Source: Clostridiales bacterium (lineage in GTDB: Bacteria > Bacillota > Clostridia > Christensenellales > Aristaeellaceae). Taken from it: a DNA stretch of 64,000 nt. The position numbers and the translations under genes were made by a program. The notes under the pieces are model-generated. The model did not search any database, was not told the origin of the DNA, and was given only the letters and a program-made list of their open reading frames with translations. Positions 12,101 to 20,646 of this stretch are shown here, in pieces. The first letter of the stretch is position 1, and each line of letters starts with the position of its first letter. Location of the stretch: contig SVHD01000003.1 of assembly GCA_015056015.1 (NCBI GenBank), positions 50,423 to 114,422 of the forward strand, read 5' to 3'.

Positions 12101-15100
12101 CTTCCGGAAATGGAAGAAGACATGCGTTCCCTGCCCGGGCGGCTGGATGCTTTTGCGGAGAAAATGGATTTTTCTCCCTTGTATGACCGGCAGGCAGATT
12201 TATTCTATGTGGGGTATGATGCAAAAAATCACCGGCCCACAGCCGGGCATTATGATCAATTGGCCAGCGAGGCCCGGCTGGCCTCTTTTCTGGCCATTGC
12301 CCGGCGTCAGGCGCCGCTGCGGCACTGGCAATGCCTCAACCGCAGCATAACGCGCTCCGGGGGCGGCCCGGCGCTGATTTCCTGGGGCGGCACTCTGTTT
12401 GAATATTTAATGCCGACGCTTTTGACGCCCCTTACCCCCGGTACCTTGCTTGGGGAAAGCTGCATGAATGCCGTCCGGGCACAGATGGGGCATCATGGCC
12501 GCCGTCCCTTTGGCATCAGCGAAAGCGGCTATTATGCCTTTGATCCCGATCTGAATTATCAGTACCGGGCCTTTGGTTTGCCCGGGCTGGCCCTTTCCGG
12601 AGAAACGGCGGGGCAGGTGATCGCGCCCTATGCATCCATGCTGGCGCTGCCTTTTTTCCCAAGGGCGGCCGGGCAAAATCTGGAAAGAATGAAAAATCTG
12701 GGCTGGCTGGATGGGCACGGCCTTTTTGAAGCGGCGGATTATTCCCCACAGCGGATGGAAAAAATACCGCGGCTGGTAAAAAGCCATATGGCCCATCATC
12801 AGGGCATGATTCTTTGCGCGGCCTGCAATGCTCTTTGCGATTTTGCGCTGGTTCAGGCCTTTATGGCCCCGCCCGCCATGCAGGCATTTTCCTATCTTCT
12901 GCAGGAACGCGCCCCCAAAAAGATCCGCCGGCGGATGGAATTTGCGCCGCCCCGGGAGGATGATCCCGATCCCGGCGAACTCAATCGCCCTGCCAGGGAA
13001 GGGCTGCCTGTGGATGCCCAAGCCCTCTACGGCGGAGGAATGACCTGGGTGCTTTCTGCCAATGGACAGGGATATTTATCCCGGAACGGCATGATGATTA
13101 CCAGGTTTTATGAGGAAGCAGGCATGCAGAGCGGCCCTCAATTCTATCTGCGCAATGAAAAAACGGGGGAAGTATTCCGCCCCGCGGCAGACGGCAGAGG
13201 ATATTTTGAAGGAGGCAGCGCAAAATTTTATCTGGAAAAGGGAAATATGCGGGGAATGCTGCATTGCTGCGTGGCGCCGCTGGGCGGCACGGCCATTGCT
13301 GCCCTGACGGTGGAAAATACAGGAAAGGAAGAATTGGAAATGGAGGCTATTTCCTTTCTAGAAATTGCCCAGGGCAATCAGGCGGCGGACCGGGCCCATT
13401 CCAATTTCCGGGATCTGTCGGTGCGGGTGGAACCCTGGGGAAAGAATGGCCTTCTCTCCCGCCGTCTGCCGCGGGATGAAAAAGATCAAATGCCTTTGAT
13501 TGCCCATGTGGCGGCAGGCGATTTTTTCGCCCTGCGCCGCCAGGGGGACAGGCAATTATTTCTGGGACGCATGGGCAGCTATGCCCGGCCGGCGCAATTG
13601 ATGAATCGGGCGGAGGAATGTGATTTCCGCACCGGCGACGTGATCGTCCCCTGCTTTTCCCTCCGGGCACGGATGCATATTCCGGCCGGGAAACAGGCGC
13701 AGATTTTTTTTCTGACGGCCGTGGCGGAAAAACCGGCGGATTTTCGTTATCTGCCCGTGGAAAAAGAAAAACTGCAGGGAATTTTTCCCCTTGCCGCCAC
13801 CCAGGCGCGCATGACCATGCGTTATTTGCGGATGGATGGAAGGATGCTGTTTTTGTATCAGCGATTGCTTGGAGCATTGATCTTTTCGGGGCAGCCCCAT
13901 CAGGCGGCGGATTGCGCGGCAGCCCCCAATGCGCTGTGGCGGCTGGGGGTATCGGGCACGCTGCCGGTATGGCTGGTCAAAATAAAAGAACAGGGGGATA
14001 AGGCCCTTTTGCGCCATTGCCTGCGGGCCCATGCCTTTATGCGGATGCAGGGCGTCTGGACGGATCTGATTTTTCTGTGCCCCGGGGAAGCGGAATACCA
14101 TCGTCCCCTGCGGGATCAGCTGGATCAGTTGATTGCCGCCAGCCCGTCCCGGGATGTATTGGGCCTTCCCGGCGGTTTATTTATTGGTTCGGCCAACGAG
14201 GAAGAGGAACAGGAATTAAAGGCCCTGGCCCGGCTGGCCCTGGAAACAGGCACGCCCCTCAGGCAGCAATTATCCGCTCTGCCTGGAGAAATAACGGAGG
14301 AAAGCATGCCGCTTTCCCTGCCGGTGCCCATTGCGCCGCCGGCGCTTGATCAGGATAATTCCTTTGGCGGCTTTACGGAGGAAGGGGATTACTGGGTATA
14401 TGCCCCCAGCCCTGCGCCCTGGCATCAGCTGCTTTGCGGAAAGAAATTCGGCACCCTGGTATCGGAAAACGGCATTTTGCATTCCTATGCGGGAAACAGC
14501 CGCCTGGGTGGTATTACCCGGGTTTGCCCGGATGTACATCGGGCCCCTGCCAGCGAGGAAATCTATCTGCGCACCGAAACGGGGCTGTATCCCCTGGCCC
14601 GGTGCAGCGCTGCCTATAGCCCCGGCGCAGCGGTTTACCGCACGCTTTCCGGTTCTGTTTATGCAGATCTTTCCGTTTTTTCCCATCCGGAGGCTGGGGC
14701 GGGCATTCGGCATCTGACGCTGCGAAGCGAAAAAAAGCAGATGATCCGTTTGTTTTATCTGGTGCGGTTTGCATTGGGAGAACGGGGCGAAAATACCCGC
14801 TGCGAAAAGAAGGATACCTTTTTGTTTGCGAAAAATGGCGGCGTTTCCGGGGTGGCCTGGGCGGCAATGGAAGGGGGAGAGGGCATGCCTGTTTCCCCTG
14901 GCAGCTGCTTTGGCCTTTTGGGAACGGAGGCGCCTCCGGGCCTTTTGCGCCCGGATTCCGATGGGGGCAGCGTGGGGCTTTTCCGACTGGATCTGGAAAT
15001 TCTGCCCCATCAGCCCCGGGATGTGTTCATGGCTCTGGGCTTTGATGCGGATGAAAATCAGGCGAAATTGCAATATGAAAATCTGCGCCGGGAAGGCGCG

Positions 15101-16591
15101 GGCAATCTGCTCCGGCAAGTGAAAGCATATTGGGAAAAACGCCTGCAGGGGCTGATGCTTTTTTCTTCTGACAGGAGATTGGATGCCCTGCTGAATCGTT
15201 GGCTGCCCTATCAGGTGCGCGTTTCCAGGCTGCTGGCCCGCATGGGGCCTTATCAGCCCGGCGGCGCCTTTGGCTTCCGGGATCAACTGCAGGATATGCT
15301 GGCCCTTCTATATACGGAGCCGCAGCTGGTTCGAGCCCATATTCTTTTGTGCGCCGCCCATCAATATGTGGAAGGGGACGTGCAGCACTGGTGGCATCCG
15401 GAAAGAAAAGGCGTGAGAACCCGGATCAGCGATGATAAATTATTCCTGCCCTATCTGACGGCAGCGTATATCCGGGTGACGGGGGACCGGGATATTCTTT
15501 CCGCATCCGTTCCCTATCTGGTATCCGCGCCCCTGGAAGAAAGGGAAAGCGAACGATACGAAGAACCGGAGGAAAGCGCATTTCGGGAAAATCTGCTTTC
15601 CCATTGCCTGCGGGCCATTGATTCGGTGGGCCTGGGCAGCCATGATCTGCCCCTGATGGGTGGCGGGGACTGGAACGACGGCATGAACAGAATCGGCGGA
15701 AAAAACGGGGAAAGCGTATGGCTGGGCTTTTTCCTGGCGCTGGTGCTTCGGGAATTTGCTCCCCTTTGCCCCGGTGAAATCAAAGGAAGGCTGGATCAGA
15801 TGCGCAGGCGGGTGATGGAAGGCTGCGAAAATGCCTGGACGGGGAAATGGTATCTGCGGGCCTATCATGATTCCGGCGAGCCTATCGGCGGCCCGGATAC
15901 CGAGCCTGAGCGGATTGACCTGATCAGCCAGTGCTTTGCCGCATTGGCAGGCGCGCCGCGGGAGCAATGCCGCACCGCCCTGTTCCATGCGGTGGATTTG
16001 CTCTATGACAGAGAAAATGGGCTGGTGAAATTGCTTTCGCCGCCCTTTGCGCCGGAGGAAAATGCGGGCTATATCGGCGGTTATCTCCCGGGCGTCAGGG
16101 AAAACGGCGGGCAATATACCCATGCGGTTCCCTGGCTGGTGATGGCCCTTTGCAAAATGGGCGAATACGCCCTGGCCTGGGAAATTGCCCGGGCAATTTT
16201 ACCCTTCAATCATGGAAATACCAGGGAAAAGGCGCTGATTTACAGGGCGGAGCCCTATGTGCTTGCGGGGGATGTATACGCAGGCGAAAATCCGGGCAGA
16301 GGAGGATGGAGCTGGTATACCGGCAGCGCCGCCTGGCTGTATCATGTATTTTTTACCGTGCTGCTGGGCTTTGAAAAGCAGGGCGATCAGGCGAGGCTTT
16401 CCCCTTGCCCTGAGCCAGGCATGGAGGAATACACCCTGATTTACCGCTTTGGCAGCGCCAGCTATCATTTTACCGCCGCCCGGGATATTCCTTTTCCTAC
16501 CCTGGACGGGGAAAAAATCCGGGATGGATGGGTGAAAATGGCATCGGACGGACGTACCCATGAGGCCCGTTTCCCGCTTCGGGAAAACTGA
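9179..16591 (+). CDS. Cyclic beta-1,2-glucan synthase-like GT84/GH94 membrane protein
   Basis: Very large protein (2470 residues) with the domain order of NdvB-type glucan synthases. The order is: N-terminal helical region; membrane segments about 330-377; GT-A glycosyltransferase (GT84) with DAD at 538-540 and HRWTRGDWQ near 675; further membrane segments about 710-740 and 795-835; glycoamylase-like domain about 920-1225 (WYDLKTASPLPPR, ISESGYYAFDPDLNYQYRAFG); two GH94 N-type beta-sandwich regions (about 1280-1515 and 1725-1975); and a C-terminal GH94 catalytic domain with GGGDWNDGM near 2163. Known relatives build cyclic beta-1,2-glucans at the inner membrane; some Bacillota forms are only predicted. 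The ATG at 9179 was chosen (GGAGG eight bases upstream) over the GTG at 9158. Divergent from glgB. Confidence 0.88.
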   Translation: MAHISTAVFSVTGRARLRLPRGILQKIRRAEKAGRKIPREELSPAGVWLEDHARFLAEEGAALRQELAGGVSLPAAGGIPRILLLAKENCRQGEISPARLLRLIREKMGEEELTQAEVNALPQALRCALFAHLDDILSHCLQQARLYIRARREADQMSRGRIGQLPEDALLWEKMIAIFTAREDAHGLGMMDELLEKRGVKTANAARHAHEEMTLAGQMAGRVIQSLHTISHLPLAGLQERINPVAAVLRQEATYRQMDAESRGYYQRCVERLAKKYHVRESAVARAALALAEGKTGQEGECGYYLDRRGDLIAEYLLQKKGASFVYQHREGLFLASLYAFSGLSLPIAIFLRVPVFFWPAVVLCASQLVRQFAYALLRRRFPERMLPRLRLKEIPGKMRTLVVVPTLLISRKQTLRMVRQLAVLRAANPEKHLDFMLLGDFADSGKETLPGDEEILMAGQEAIRALNQQGNGRFFYLHRARSWDEGQGTFTGRERKRGALEMLNHLLVDGNTQDHLLYASCDPALLKGRYAYVITLDADTFLPPGAARKLIGAMAHPLQKGKICIIQPRMETAADTVRTRTQRFLGGQGGVDPYQTGCQDIYQDVFGKGSFVGKGIYDPGLFLEKMEGRIPAGRLLSHDLIEGEISGSALAGDIVLYDGHPAKLSGWHKRLHRWTRGDWQLLPFLTDRRLSLLSRHKIWDNLRRSLLPAGQMMLLLGGALFNAPLLFLLGLPWPARGMARRLLLLPAQMLTQLDGAIRAVYRLYISKRGLLSWITAAQAEGSGTPPLSGILSQVVAGSALILFSLLPQGFLPAVFLGMAWVVAPLFASWLDAPIRGEWGFTPGQKESVRALARDTWRFFADWVKEEYHFLPPDNVQMDPDKGPALRTSPTNIGLYLLSCGAARELGLITTAQMAKRMDDTLRTLEKMDTWHGHLYNWYDLKTASPLPPRFISTVDSGNLAGCLLACAQLCRRRLPEMEEDMRSLPGRLDAFAEKMDFSPLYDRQADLFYVGYDAKNHRPTAGHYDQLASEARLASFLAIARRQAPLRHWQCLNRSITRSGGGPALISWGGTLFEYLMPTLLTPLTPGTLLGESCMNAVRAQMGHHGRRPFGISESGYYAFDPDLNYQYRAFGLPGLALSGETAGQVIAPYASMLALPFFPRAAGQNLERMKNLGWLDGHGLFEAADYSPQRMEKIPRLVKSHMAHHQGMILCAACNALCDFALVQAFMAPPAMQAFSYLLQERAPKKIRRRMEFAPPREDDPDPGELNRPAREGLPVDAQALYGGGMTWVLSANGQGYLSRNGMMITRFYEEAGMQSGPQFYLRNEKTGEVFRPAADGRGYFEGGSAKFYLEKGNMRGMLHCCVAPLGGTAIAALTVENTGKEELEMEAISFLEIAQGNQAADRAHSNFRDLSVRVEPWGKNGLLSRRLPRDEKDQMPLIAHVAAGDFFALRRQGDRQLFLGRMGSYARPAQLMNRAEECDFRTGDVIVPCFSLRARMHIPAGKQAQIFFLTAVAEKPADFRYLPVEKEKLQGIFPLAATQARMTMRYLRMDGRMLFLYQRLLGALIFSGQPHQAADCAAAPNALWRLGVSGTLPVWLVKIKEQGDKALLRHCLRAHAFMRMQGVWTDLIFLCPGEAEYHRPLRDQLDQLIAASPSRDVLGLPGGLFIGSANEEEEQELKALARLALETGTPLRQQLSALPGEITEESMPLSLPVPIAPPALDQDNSFGGFTEEGDYWVYAPSPAPWHQLLCGKKFGTLVSENGILHSYAGNSRLGGITRVCPDVHRAPASEEIYLRTETGLYPLARCSAAYSPGAAVYRTLSGSVYADLSVFSHPEAGAGIRHLTLRSEKKQMIRLFYLVRFALGERGENTRCEKKDTFLFAKNGGVSGVAWAAMEGGEGMPVSPGSCFGLLGTEAPPGLLRPDSDGGSVGLFRLDLEILPHQPRDVFMALGFDADENQAKLQYENLRREGAGNLLRQVKAYWEKRLQGLMLFSSDRRLDALLNRWLPYQVRVSRLLARMGPYQPGGAFGFRDQLQDMLALLYTEPQLVRAHILLCAAHQYVEGDVQHWWHPERKGVRTRISDDKLFLPYLTAAYIRVTGDRDILSASVPYLVSAPLEERESERYEEPEESAFRENLLSHCLRAIDSVGLGSHDLPLMGGGDWNDGMNRIGGKNGESVWLGFFLALVLREFAPLCPGEIKGRLDQMRRRVMEGCENAWTGKWYLRAYHDSGEPIGGPDTEPERIDLISQCFAALAGAPREQCRTALFHAVDLLYDRENGLVKLLSPPFAPEENAGYIGGYLPGVRENGGQYTHAVPWLVMALCKMGEYALAWEIARAILPFNHGNTREKALIYRAEPYVLAGDVYAGENPGRGGWSWYTGSAAWLYHVFFTVLLGFEKQGDQARLSPCPEPGMEEYTLIYRFGSASYHFTAARDIPFPTLDGEKIRDGWVKMASDGRTHEARFPLREN

Positions 16592-16596
16592 AGAAT

Positions 16597-16625
16597 ATGC
16601 GCCGCATTCTCGCGGCGTATTTTTC
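16597..16625 (+). terminator. Rho-independent terminator
   Basis: Nine-bp stem (ATGCGCCGC with GCGGCGTAT, one G-U pair) and a six-base loop, followed by TTTTCTT. It starts five bases after the stop of the glucan synthase-like gene and separates it from the FNT gene. Confidence 0.85.
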
Positions 16626-16639
16626 TTACTTTTCGCCTC

Positions 16640-16668
16640 TTGCATGAATGCCGCGGATTTTATATAAT
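16640..16668 (+). promoter_or_regulatory. Sigma-A-type promoter of the FNT gene
   Basis: TTGCAT and TATAAT separated by 17 bases, lying between the upstream terminator and the FNT start codon at 16706. Confidence 0.7.
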
Positions 16669-16705
16669 AAACAGGCACGAATGAAAAAAACGGAGGATCG
16701 ACGCC

Positions 16706-17488
16706 ATGCTTTCATCAAAAGAGATTACCCGCAAATGGGAAGGAATTGCCAATACCAAAGCCACGCTGCCCGCAGGCCGCTGCTTTTTGCTGGCTATTCT
16801 GGCGGGTATGTATATCGCCCTGGGCGGCCTGGGGGCCACGCTCATTCAGGCCTCTGCCGGGGCAGCCATCGGTAAACTGCTGGGGGCCTGCGTATTCCCC
16901 ACCGGGCTGATTCTGGTGGTGATGGCCGGGGGCGAATTATTTACCGGCAATTGCCTGATGGCGGGCCCTGTGCTGATGGGAAAATGCAAGGCAAAGGGCA
17001 TGCTGCGCAATTGGCTGCTGGTTTACTTTGGAAATATGGTGGGCGGCCTGCTGGTTGCCATTATCGCCACTGCCGGCGGCGTATTATCTTCCGGCGGGGA
17101 TGCCGCGGTGCAATTGGCCATGACCATTGCGAAAAATAAATGCCAGATTTCCTTTGTGGACGCCCTGCTCAAGGGCATCGGCTGCAATATGCTGGTCAGC
17201 GGCGCGGTCTTTATGGCCGCCGGCGCGGACAGCGCGGGCAGCAAGGGCCTTTGCTGCTTCTTCCCCGTGATGCTCTTTGTGCTCTGCGGGATGGAGCATT
17301 GCGTGGCCAATATGTATTATGTTCCCACTGCCATGCTGATGAAAATCATGCCCCGCTATCAGGTGGATGGCGCCGGCATTACGTTCCTTGGCTATTTCGT
17401 TACGAATCTGATTCCCGTCACCATCGGCAATATTCTGGGCGGCGCGGGGCTGGCCGCGGCCTATGCCGGTATTCACCGGGAAAACTGA
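16706..17488 (+). CDS. Formate/nitrite transporter (FNT) family channel
   Basis: Integral membrane protein of 260 residues with six hydrophobic spans and the FNT signature GGELFTGN in the third region. FNT proteins are pentameric channels for formate, nitrite, hydrosulfide or related small anions; the sequence alone does not decide which. In a fermentative clostridium, formate or acetate/lactate movement is the likeliest use (inference). The gene has its own promoter and is followed, after a 33-base gap, by a GC-rich hairpin (17524-17544) in the leader of the next gene. Confidence 0.9.
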   Translation: MLSSKEITRKWEGIANTKATLPAGRCFLLAILAGMYIALGGLGATLIQASAGAAIGKLLGACVFPTGLILVVMAGGELFTGNCLMAGPVLMGKCKAKGMLRNWLLVYFGNMVGGLLVAIIATAGGVLSSGGDAAVQLAMTIAKNKCQISFVDALLKGIGCNMLVSGAVFMAAGADSAGSKGLCCFFPVMLFVLCGMEHCVANMYYVPTAMLMKIMPRYQVDGAGITFLGYFVTNLIPVTIGNILGGAGLAAAYAGIHREN

Positions 17489-17523
17489 CCGGATAGGGAA
17501 TAGATCATTCCCGTTACGGGAAA

Positions 17524-17544
17524 CAGGGGCCGCCATGGCCCCTG
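17524..17544 (+). other. GC-rich hairpin between FNT and rqcH
   Basis: Perfect 8-bp stem (CAGGGGCC with GGCCCCTG) with a five-base loop. Only a weak T-rich stretch follows (GCTTTGGTTT), so it could be a weak terminator or part of the rqcH leader. It ends 11 bases before the rqcH ribosome binding site. Confidence 0.5.
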
Positions 17545-17570
17545 CTTTGGTTTATGAGGAGGAAATTATT

Positions 17571-19298
17571 ATGCCCATGGATGGCCTGACCCTGGGATTC
17601 ATTGCCCGGGAACTGGCGGAAAAGCTGCAGGACGGCCGAATTGAAAAGGTGACCCAGCCCGAAAAGGATATGCTGGTTTTGCTGGTGCGCGCCCAGGGGA
17701 AAAATTATAAATTGCTGCTTTCCGCTGCGCCCTCCTTTGCCCGGGTGCATATCACCAATGCATCCTATCAGAATCCCCAGGATGCGCCCATGTTCTGCAT
17801 GCTGATGCGAAAGCATCTCCAGGGCGGGCGGCTTACCTGCCTGGAGCAATTGGGCGGCGACCGTCTTTTGCGGCTGGTGATTGAAAACCGGGATGAGCTG
17901 GGGGACAGCGCACCACGGGAGCTTTATCTGGAATTGATGGGCCGCCACAGCAATCTGACGCTGGTGATGAACGGAAAAATCGTGGACGCCATCCGCCATG
18001 TATCCGGGGATATGAGCCGGGTGCGCCAGGCGCTGCCGGGGCTTCCCTTTGTGCTGCCGCCGGAGCAGGATAAAATCGATCCGGCCCAATTGACCCCGGA
18101 AAATCTTTTTGCCCGGCTTTCCCTGCTTTCCGGGCCGCTGGATAAGGCCCTGGCCGCTTCCATCCGCGGTCTTTCACCCGTGGCCGCCAGGGAGCTTGCT
18201 TTCCGGGCTACCGGATTGCAAAAGGCGGATATTAAGGATTTTGATCTGCAGCAGCTGTCTCAGGTGATTGCCGCTTTTATGGAAAAGCTGCATCGCATGG
18301 GCCCGCCCACCGCCCAGCTCAACGGCGATCAATTGATTGCGGATATTCTGCCCTTTCCCTATCTGAGCCTGGATACCGATTTGCAGCGGCCCTATCCCAG
18401 CCTTTCTTTGGCCCTGGATGATTTCTATTTCGGCCGGGATCGCCGGGAGCGGATGAACCAGAAGAGCGCCTCTTTAAAGCGGCTGATCAAAAATATCCTG
18501 GAGAGGGATGAAAAAAAGCTGGCCCTGCAGGAAGAGGAATTGACCGCCTCCGCCAGGATGGAGGAATACCGCATTGCCGGGGAATTATTGACGGCCCAGA
18601 GCTATCTGGTGCCCCGGGGGGCGGATAAGGTGCAGCTGCAGAATTTCTATGATGAAAAGGGCGGCATGATGGAAATTGAGCTGGATGTGGCCCTCAATCC
18701 CGCCCAGAATGCCCAGAAATATTTCAAACGCTATCGCAAGGCCAAGGCCGCCCAGGATATTGCCAAAGAACAGAAAGAAAAGACCCTGGCAGAAATTGAA
18801 TTATTGGAGCAGGCCCTTTTCGATCTGGAAGAGAGCGAAACGGAAAATGATCTTTCCGATGTACGCAAGGTATTGGAAGAGCATGGCCTGGTGCGTGCGC
18901 CCGGCGGAAAGAAGAAGGTAAAGCAGCCCGAAAGCGCGCCCATGCGCTTTGCCGCCCCGGATGGAACGGAAATTGTGGTGGGCAAAAACAGCGCCCAGAA
19001 TGACCGGGTCACCGGCAGCGCAAGGGGAAATGAAACCTGGCTCCATGCCAAGGATATGCCCGGTTCCCACGTGATTATCCGTTCGGAAAGCGCATCCCCG
19101 GAAGCTATGCAGACGGCGCTGAAGCTGGCTGCCTGGTATTCCAAGGGAAAGGGTGTTTCCGTGCCGGTGGATTATACCCTGCGGAAATTTGTCAAAAAGC
19201 CCGGCGGCTCTCCCGCAGGCTTTGTGATTTATACCCATCAGAAAACCGTGGTGGTTTCTGCTACGGAGGGCGAAATTGCCGCCATCAAGCGGCTGTGA
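17571..19298 (+). CDS. rqcH: NFACT protein RqcH (ribosome quality control)
   Basis: Homologue of eukaryotic Rqc2/NEMF. It binds stalled 50S-peptidyl-tRNA complexes and recruits tRNA-Ala to add C-terminal alanine tails; older annotations call it fibronectin-binding protein. Domains: NFACT-N (residues 1-200, with NRDELGD and LELMGRHSNLTL), helix-hairpin-helix region (about 190-235), long coiled coil (about 290-445), and NFACT-R/DUF814 (about 455-570, with GKNSAQNDRVT, ETWLHAKDMPGSHVII and YTLRKFVKKPGG). The ATG at 17571 sits eight bases after AGGAGG; the longer frame starts inside the FNT gene and is rejected. 575 residues, the usual size. Confidence 0.93.
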   Translation: MPMDGLTLGFIARELAEKLQDGRIEKVTQPEKDMLVLLVRAQGKNYKLLLSAAPSFARVHITNASYQNPQDAPMFCMLMRKHLQGGRLTCLEQLGGDRLLRLVIENRDELGDSAPRELYLELMGRHSNLTLVMNGKIVDAIRHVSGDMSRVRQALPGLPFVLPPEQDKIDPAQLTPENLFARLSLLSGPLDKALAASIRGLSPVAARELAFRATGLQKADIKDFDLQQLSQVIAAFMEKLHRMGPPTAQLNGDQLIADILPFPYLSLDTDLQRPYPSLSLALDDFYFGRDRRERMNQKSASLKRLIKNILERDEKKLALQEEELTASARMEEYRIAGELLTAQSYLVPRGADKVQLQNFYDEKGGMMEIELDVALNPAQNAQKYFKRYRKAKAAQDIAKEQKEKTLAEIELLEQALFDLEESETENDLSDVRKVLEEHGLVRAPGGKKKVKQPESAPMRFAAPDGTEIVVGKNSAQNDRVTGSARGNETWLHAKDMPGSHVIIRSESASPEAMQTALKLAAWYSKGKGVSVPVDYTLRKFVKKPGGSPAGFVIYTHQKTVVVSATEGEIAAIKRL

Positions 19299-19321
19299 CA
19301 AAAAGAAAGCTGGATACTGGT

Positions 19322-20464
19322 ATGAAAAAAATCTGGATGCTGATGCTGCTGCTTTTCCTGCTGCTGCCTGCGGCGGCCCTGGGAGAAGCGCAGGATATTA
19401 CCAAACAATGCGTCTTTTCCTATGCCCCCGGCTCCAAGGATAAAAAGACCATGCAGGATCAATCCTATCTGACCTATTACACCGGAAAATATCTGGAAAT
19501 TACCGCGCCGGAGCATGCGCCCTGCTATGGTTTGTATATCAGCTTTGCCGGCCGGGAACAGCCCTATGCCGTGGAAAAGATGAATGAAAACGGCACCTGG
19601 TCTCCGGTTTTTGTGGATGATCGCTGCTATGCCAACAGCTATGTTCCGCTGGATGGGCTGCAGCGCTTCCGCATTGTGCCCAAAAGGGATAAAACCATTT
19701 CCATTGCCGAAATCCGTTTGCTGGGGGAAGGGGATATCCCCTCCTGGGTGCAGGATTGGAAGCCCTTTGAGGGCAAGGCGGATCTGATGGTGCTTTCCGC
19801 CCATGGGGATGATGAATTATTGTTTTTCGGCGGGGTGATTCCCTATTATGCCGGGGAAATGCAAAAGAATGTGATCGTCTGTTATCTGACCGATCAGACC
19901 TCCTGCCGCAGAAATGAATTGCTGGATGGGCTGTGGCTTTGCGGCGTGCGGTCCTATCCCAGCATGGGTGTATTCAAGGACATCAAGAATGATTCCCTGG
20001 GGGACAGCTACGGCTTCTGGGGAAAGGCCCCGATTGTGGAATATATCACCTCTCTGGTGCGGAAATATCAGCCGGATGTGATGGTGACCCACGATATTCG
20101 GGGCGAATATGGCCATGGCGCCCACCGGGTATGCGCCGACGTCAGCATGCAGGTTTTTTCCCAGGCGGCGGATGCAGGCTATCGCCCGGATCTGGGGGAA
20201 GCATGGCAGATCAAAAAGCTGTATCTGCATCTGTATAAGGAAAATGAATTGATTATGGATTGGCGAAAGCCCCTGGCGTCCTTTGACGGCAGAACGGCCT
20301 TTGACATTGCCGAGGCGGCCTTTGCCTGCCATAAATCCCAGAAAAGCAACGGCCTGATCGTGCAGGATTGGGGCCAATACGCCAATAACCGCTTCGGGCT
20401 GTATGCCACTACAGTGGGGCCCGATGTGGAAAAAAATGATCTGTTTGAAAATATAGCGGAATAA
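19322..20464 (+). CDS. Exported PIG-L family deacetylase
   Basis: N-terminal signal peptide (KK, then a Leu-rich core, cleavage probably after AALGEA near residue 24), then about 120 residues of beta-rich sequence. A PIG-L/LmbE fold follows with the metal-binding variant SAHGDDE (about 160-166; usual form AHPDDE) and the distal H in EYGHGAHR (about 265-270). The family removes N-acetyl groups from GlcNAc-containing molecules with zinc. Being exported and having an extra N-terminal domain, it probably acts on a wall or surface glycan (inference). A GTG at 19295 overlapping the rqcH stop is an alternative start. The rqcH spacing suggests cotranscription. Confidence 0.82.
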   Translation: MKKIWMLMLLLFLLLPAAALGEAQDITKQCVFSYAPGSKDKKTMQDQSYLTYYTGKYLEITAPEHAPCYGLYISFAGREQPYAVEKMNENGTWSPVFVDDRCYANSYVPLDGLQRFRIVPKRDKTISIAEIRLLGEGDIPSWVQDWKPFEGKADLMVLSAHGDDELLFFGGVIPYYAGEMQKNVIVCYLTDQTSCRRNELLDGLWLCGVRSYPSMGVFKDIKNDSLGDSYGFWGKAPIVEYITSLVRKYQPDVMVTHDIRGEYGHGAHRVCADVSMQVFSQAADAGYRPDLGEAWQIKKLYLHLYKENELIMDWRKPLASFDGRTAFDIAEAAFACHKSQKSNGLIVQDWGQYANNRFGLYATTVGPDVEKNDLFENIAE

Positions 20465-20492
20465 TAAAAAAACTCCCGGCATACAGGGAGCA
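20462..20492 (-). terminator. Terminator of the mannitol dehydrogenase-family gene
   Basis: Read on the minus strand: CTCCC, eight-base loop, GGGAG, then a run of seven T. It overlaps the stop region of the opposing PIG-L gene and would end the minus-strand transcript after it crosses hairpin element copy 3. Confidence 0.65.
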
Positions 20493-20528
20493 GAAAATCA
20501 GCAGACAAAATTTATAATGATTTCGACA

Positions 20529-20632
20529 CTGGAAAACCCCGAACAAGAATATGGATTGATATCATCCAGAACCAGTTTTCTTTGGGAGGGTGCGGGAGGG
20601 CGTTTCTTTTTCAAAAGAAACGCCCTCCCGCA
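20529..20632 (+). repeat. dispersed hairpin element, copy 3
   Basis: A 47-base module from CTGG (20529) to CCAG (20575), then TTTTCTTTGGGAGGG, then a perfect 20-bp stem (20591-20610 with 20613-20632). The stem has GGGCGTTTC where copies 1 and 2 have GGGGCTTTC and GGGGGATTC, compensated on the other arm. It lies between convergent genes, 14 bases from the mannitol dehydrogenase-family stop. Confidence 0.85.
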
Positions 20633-20646
20633 TCATTTTTATTGAA

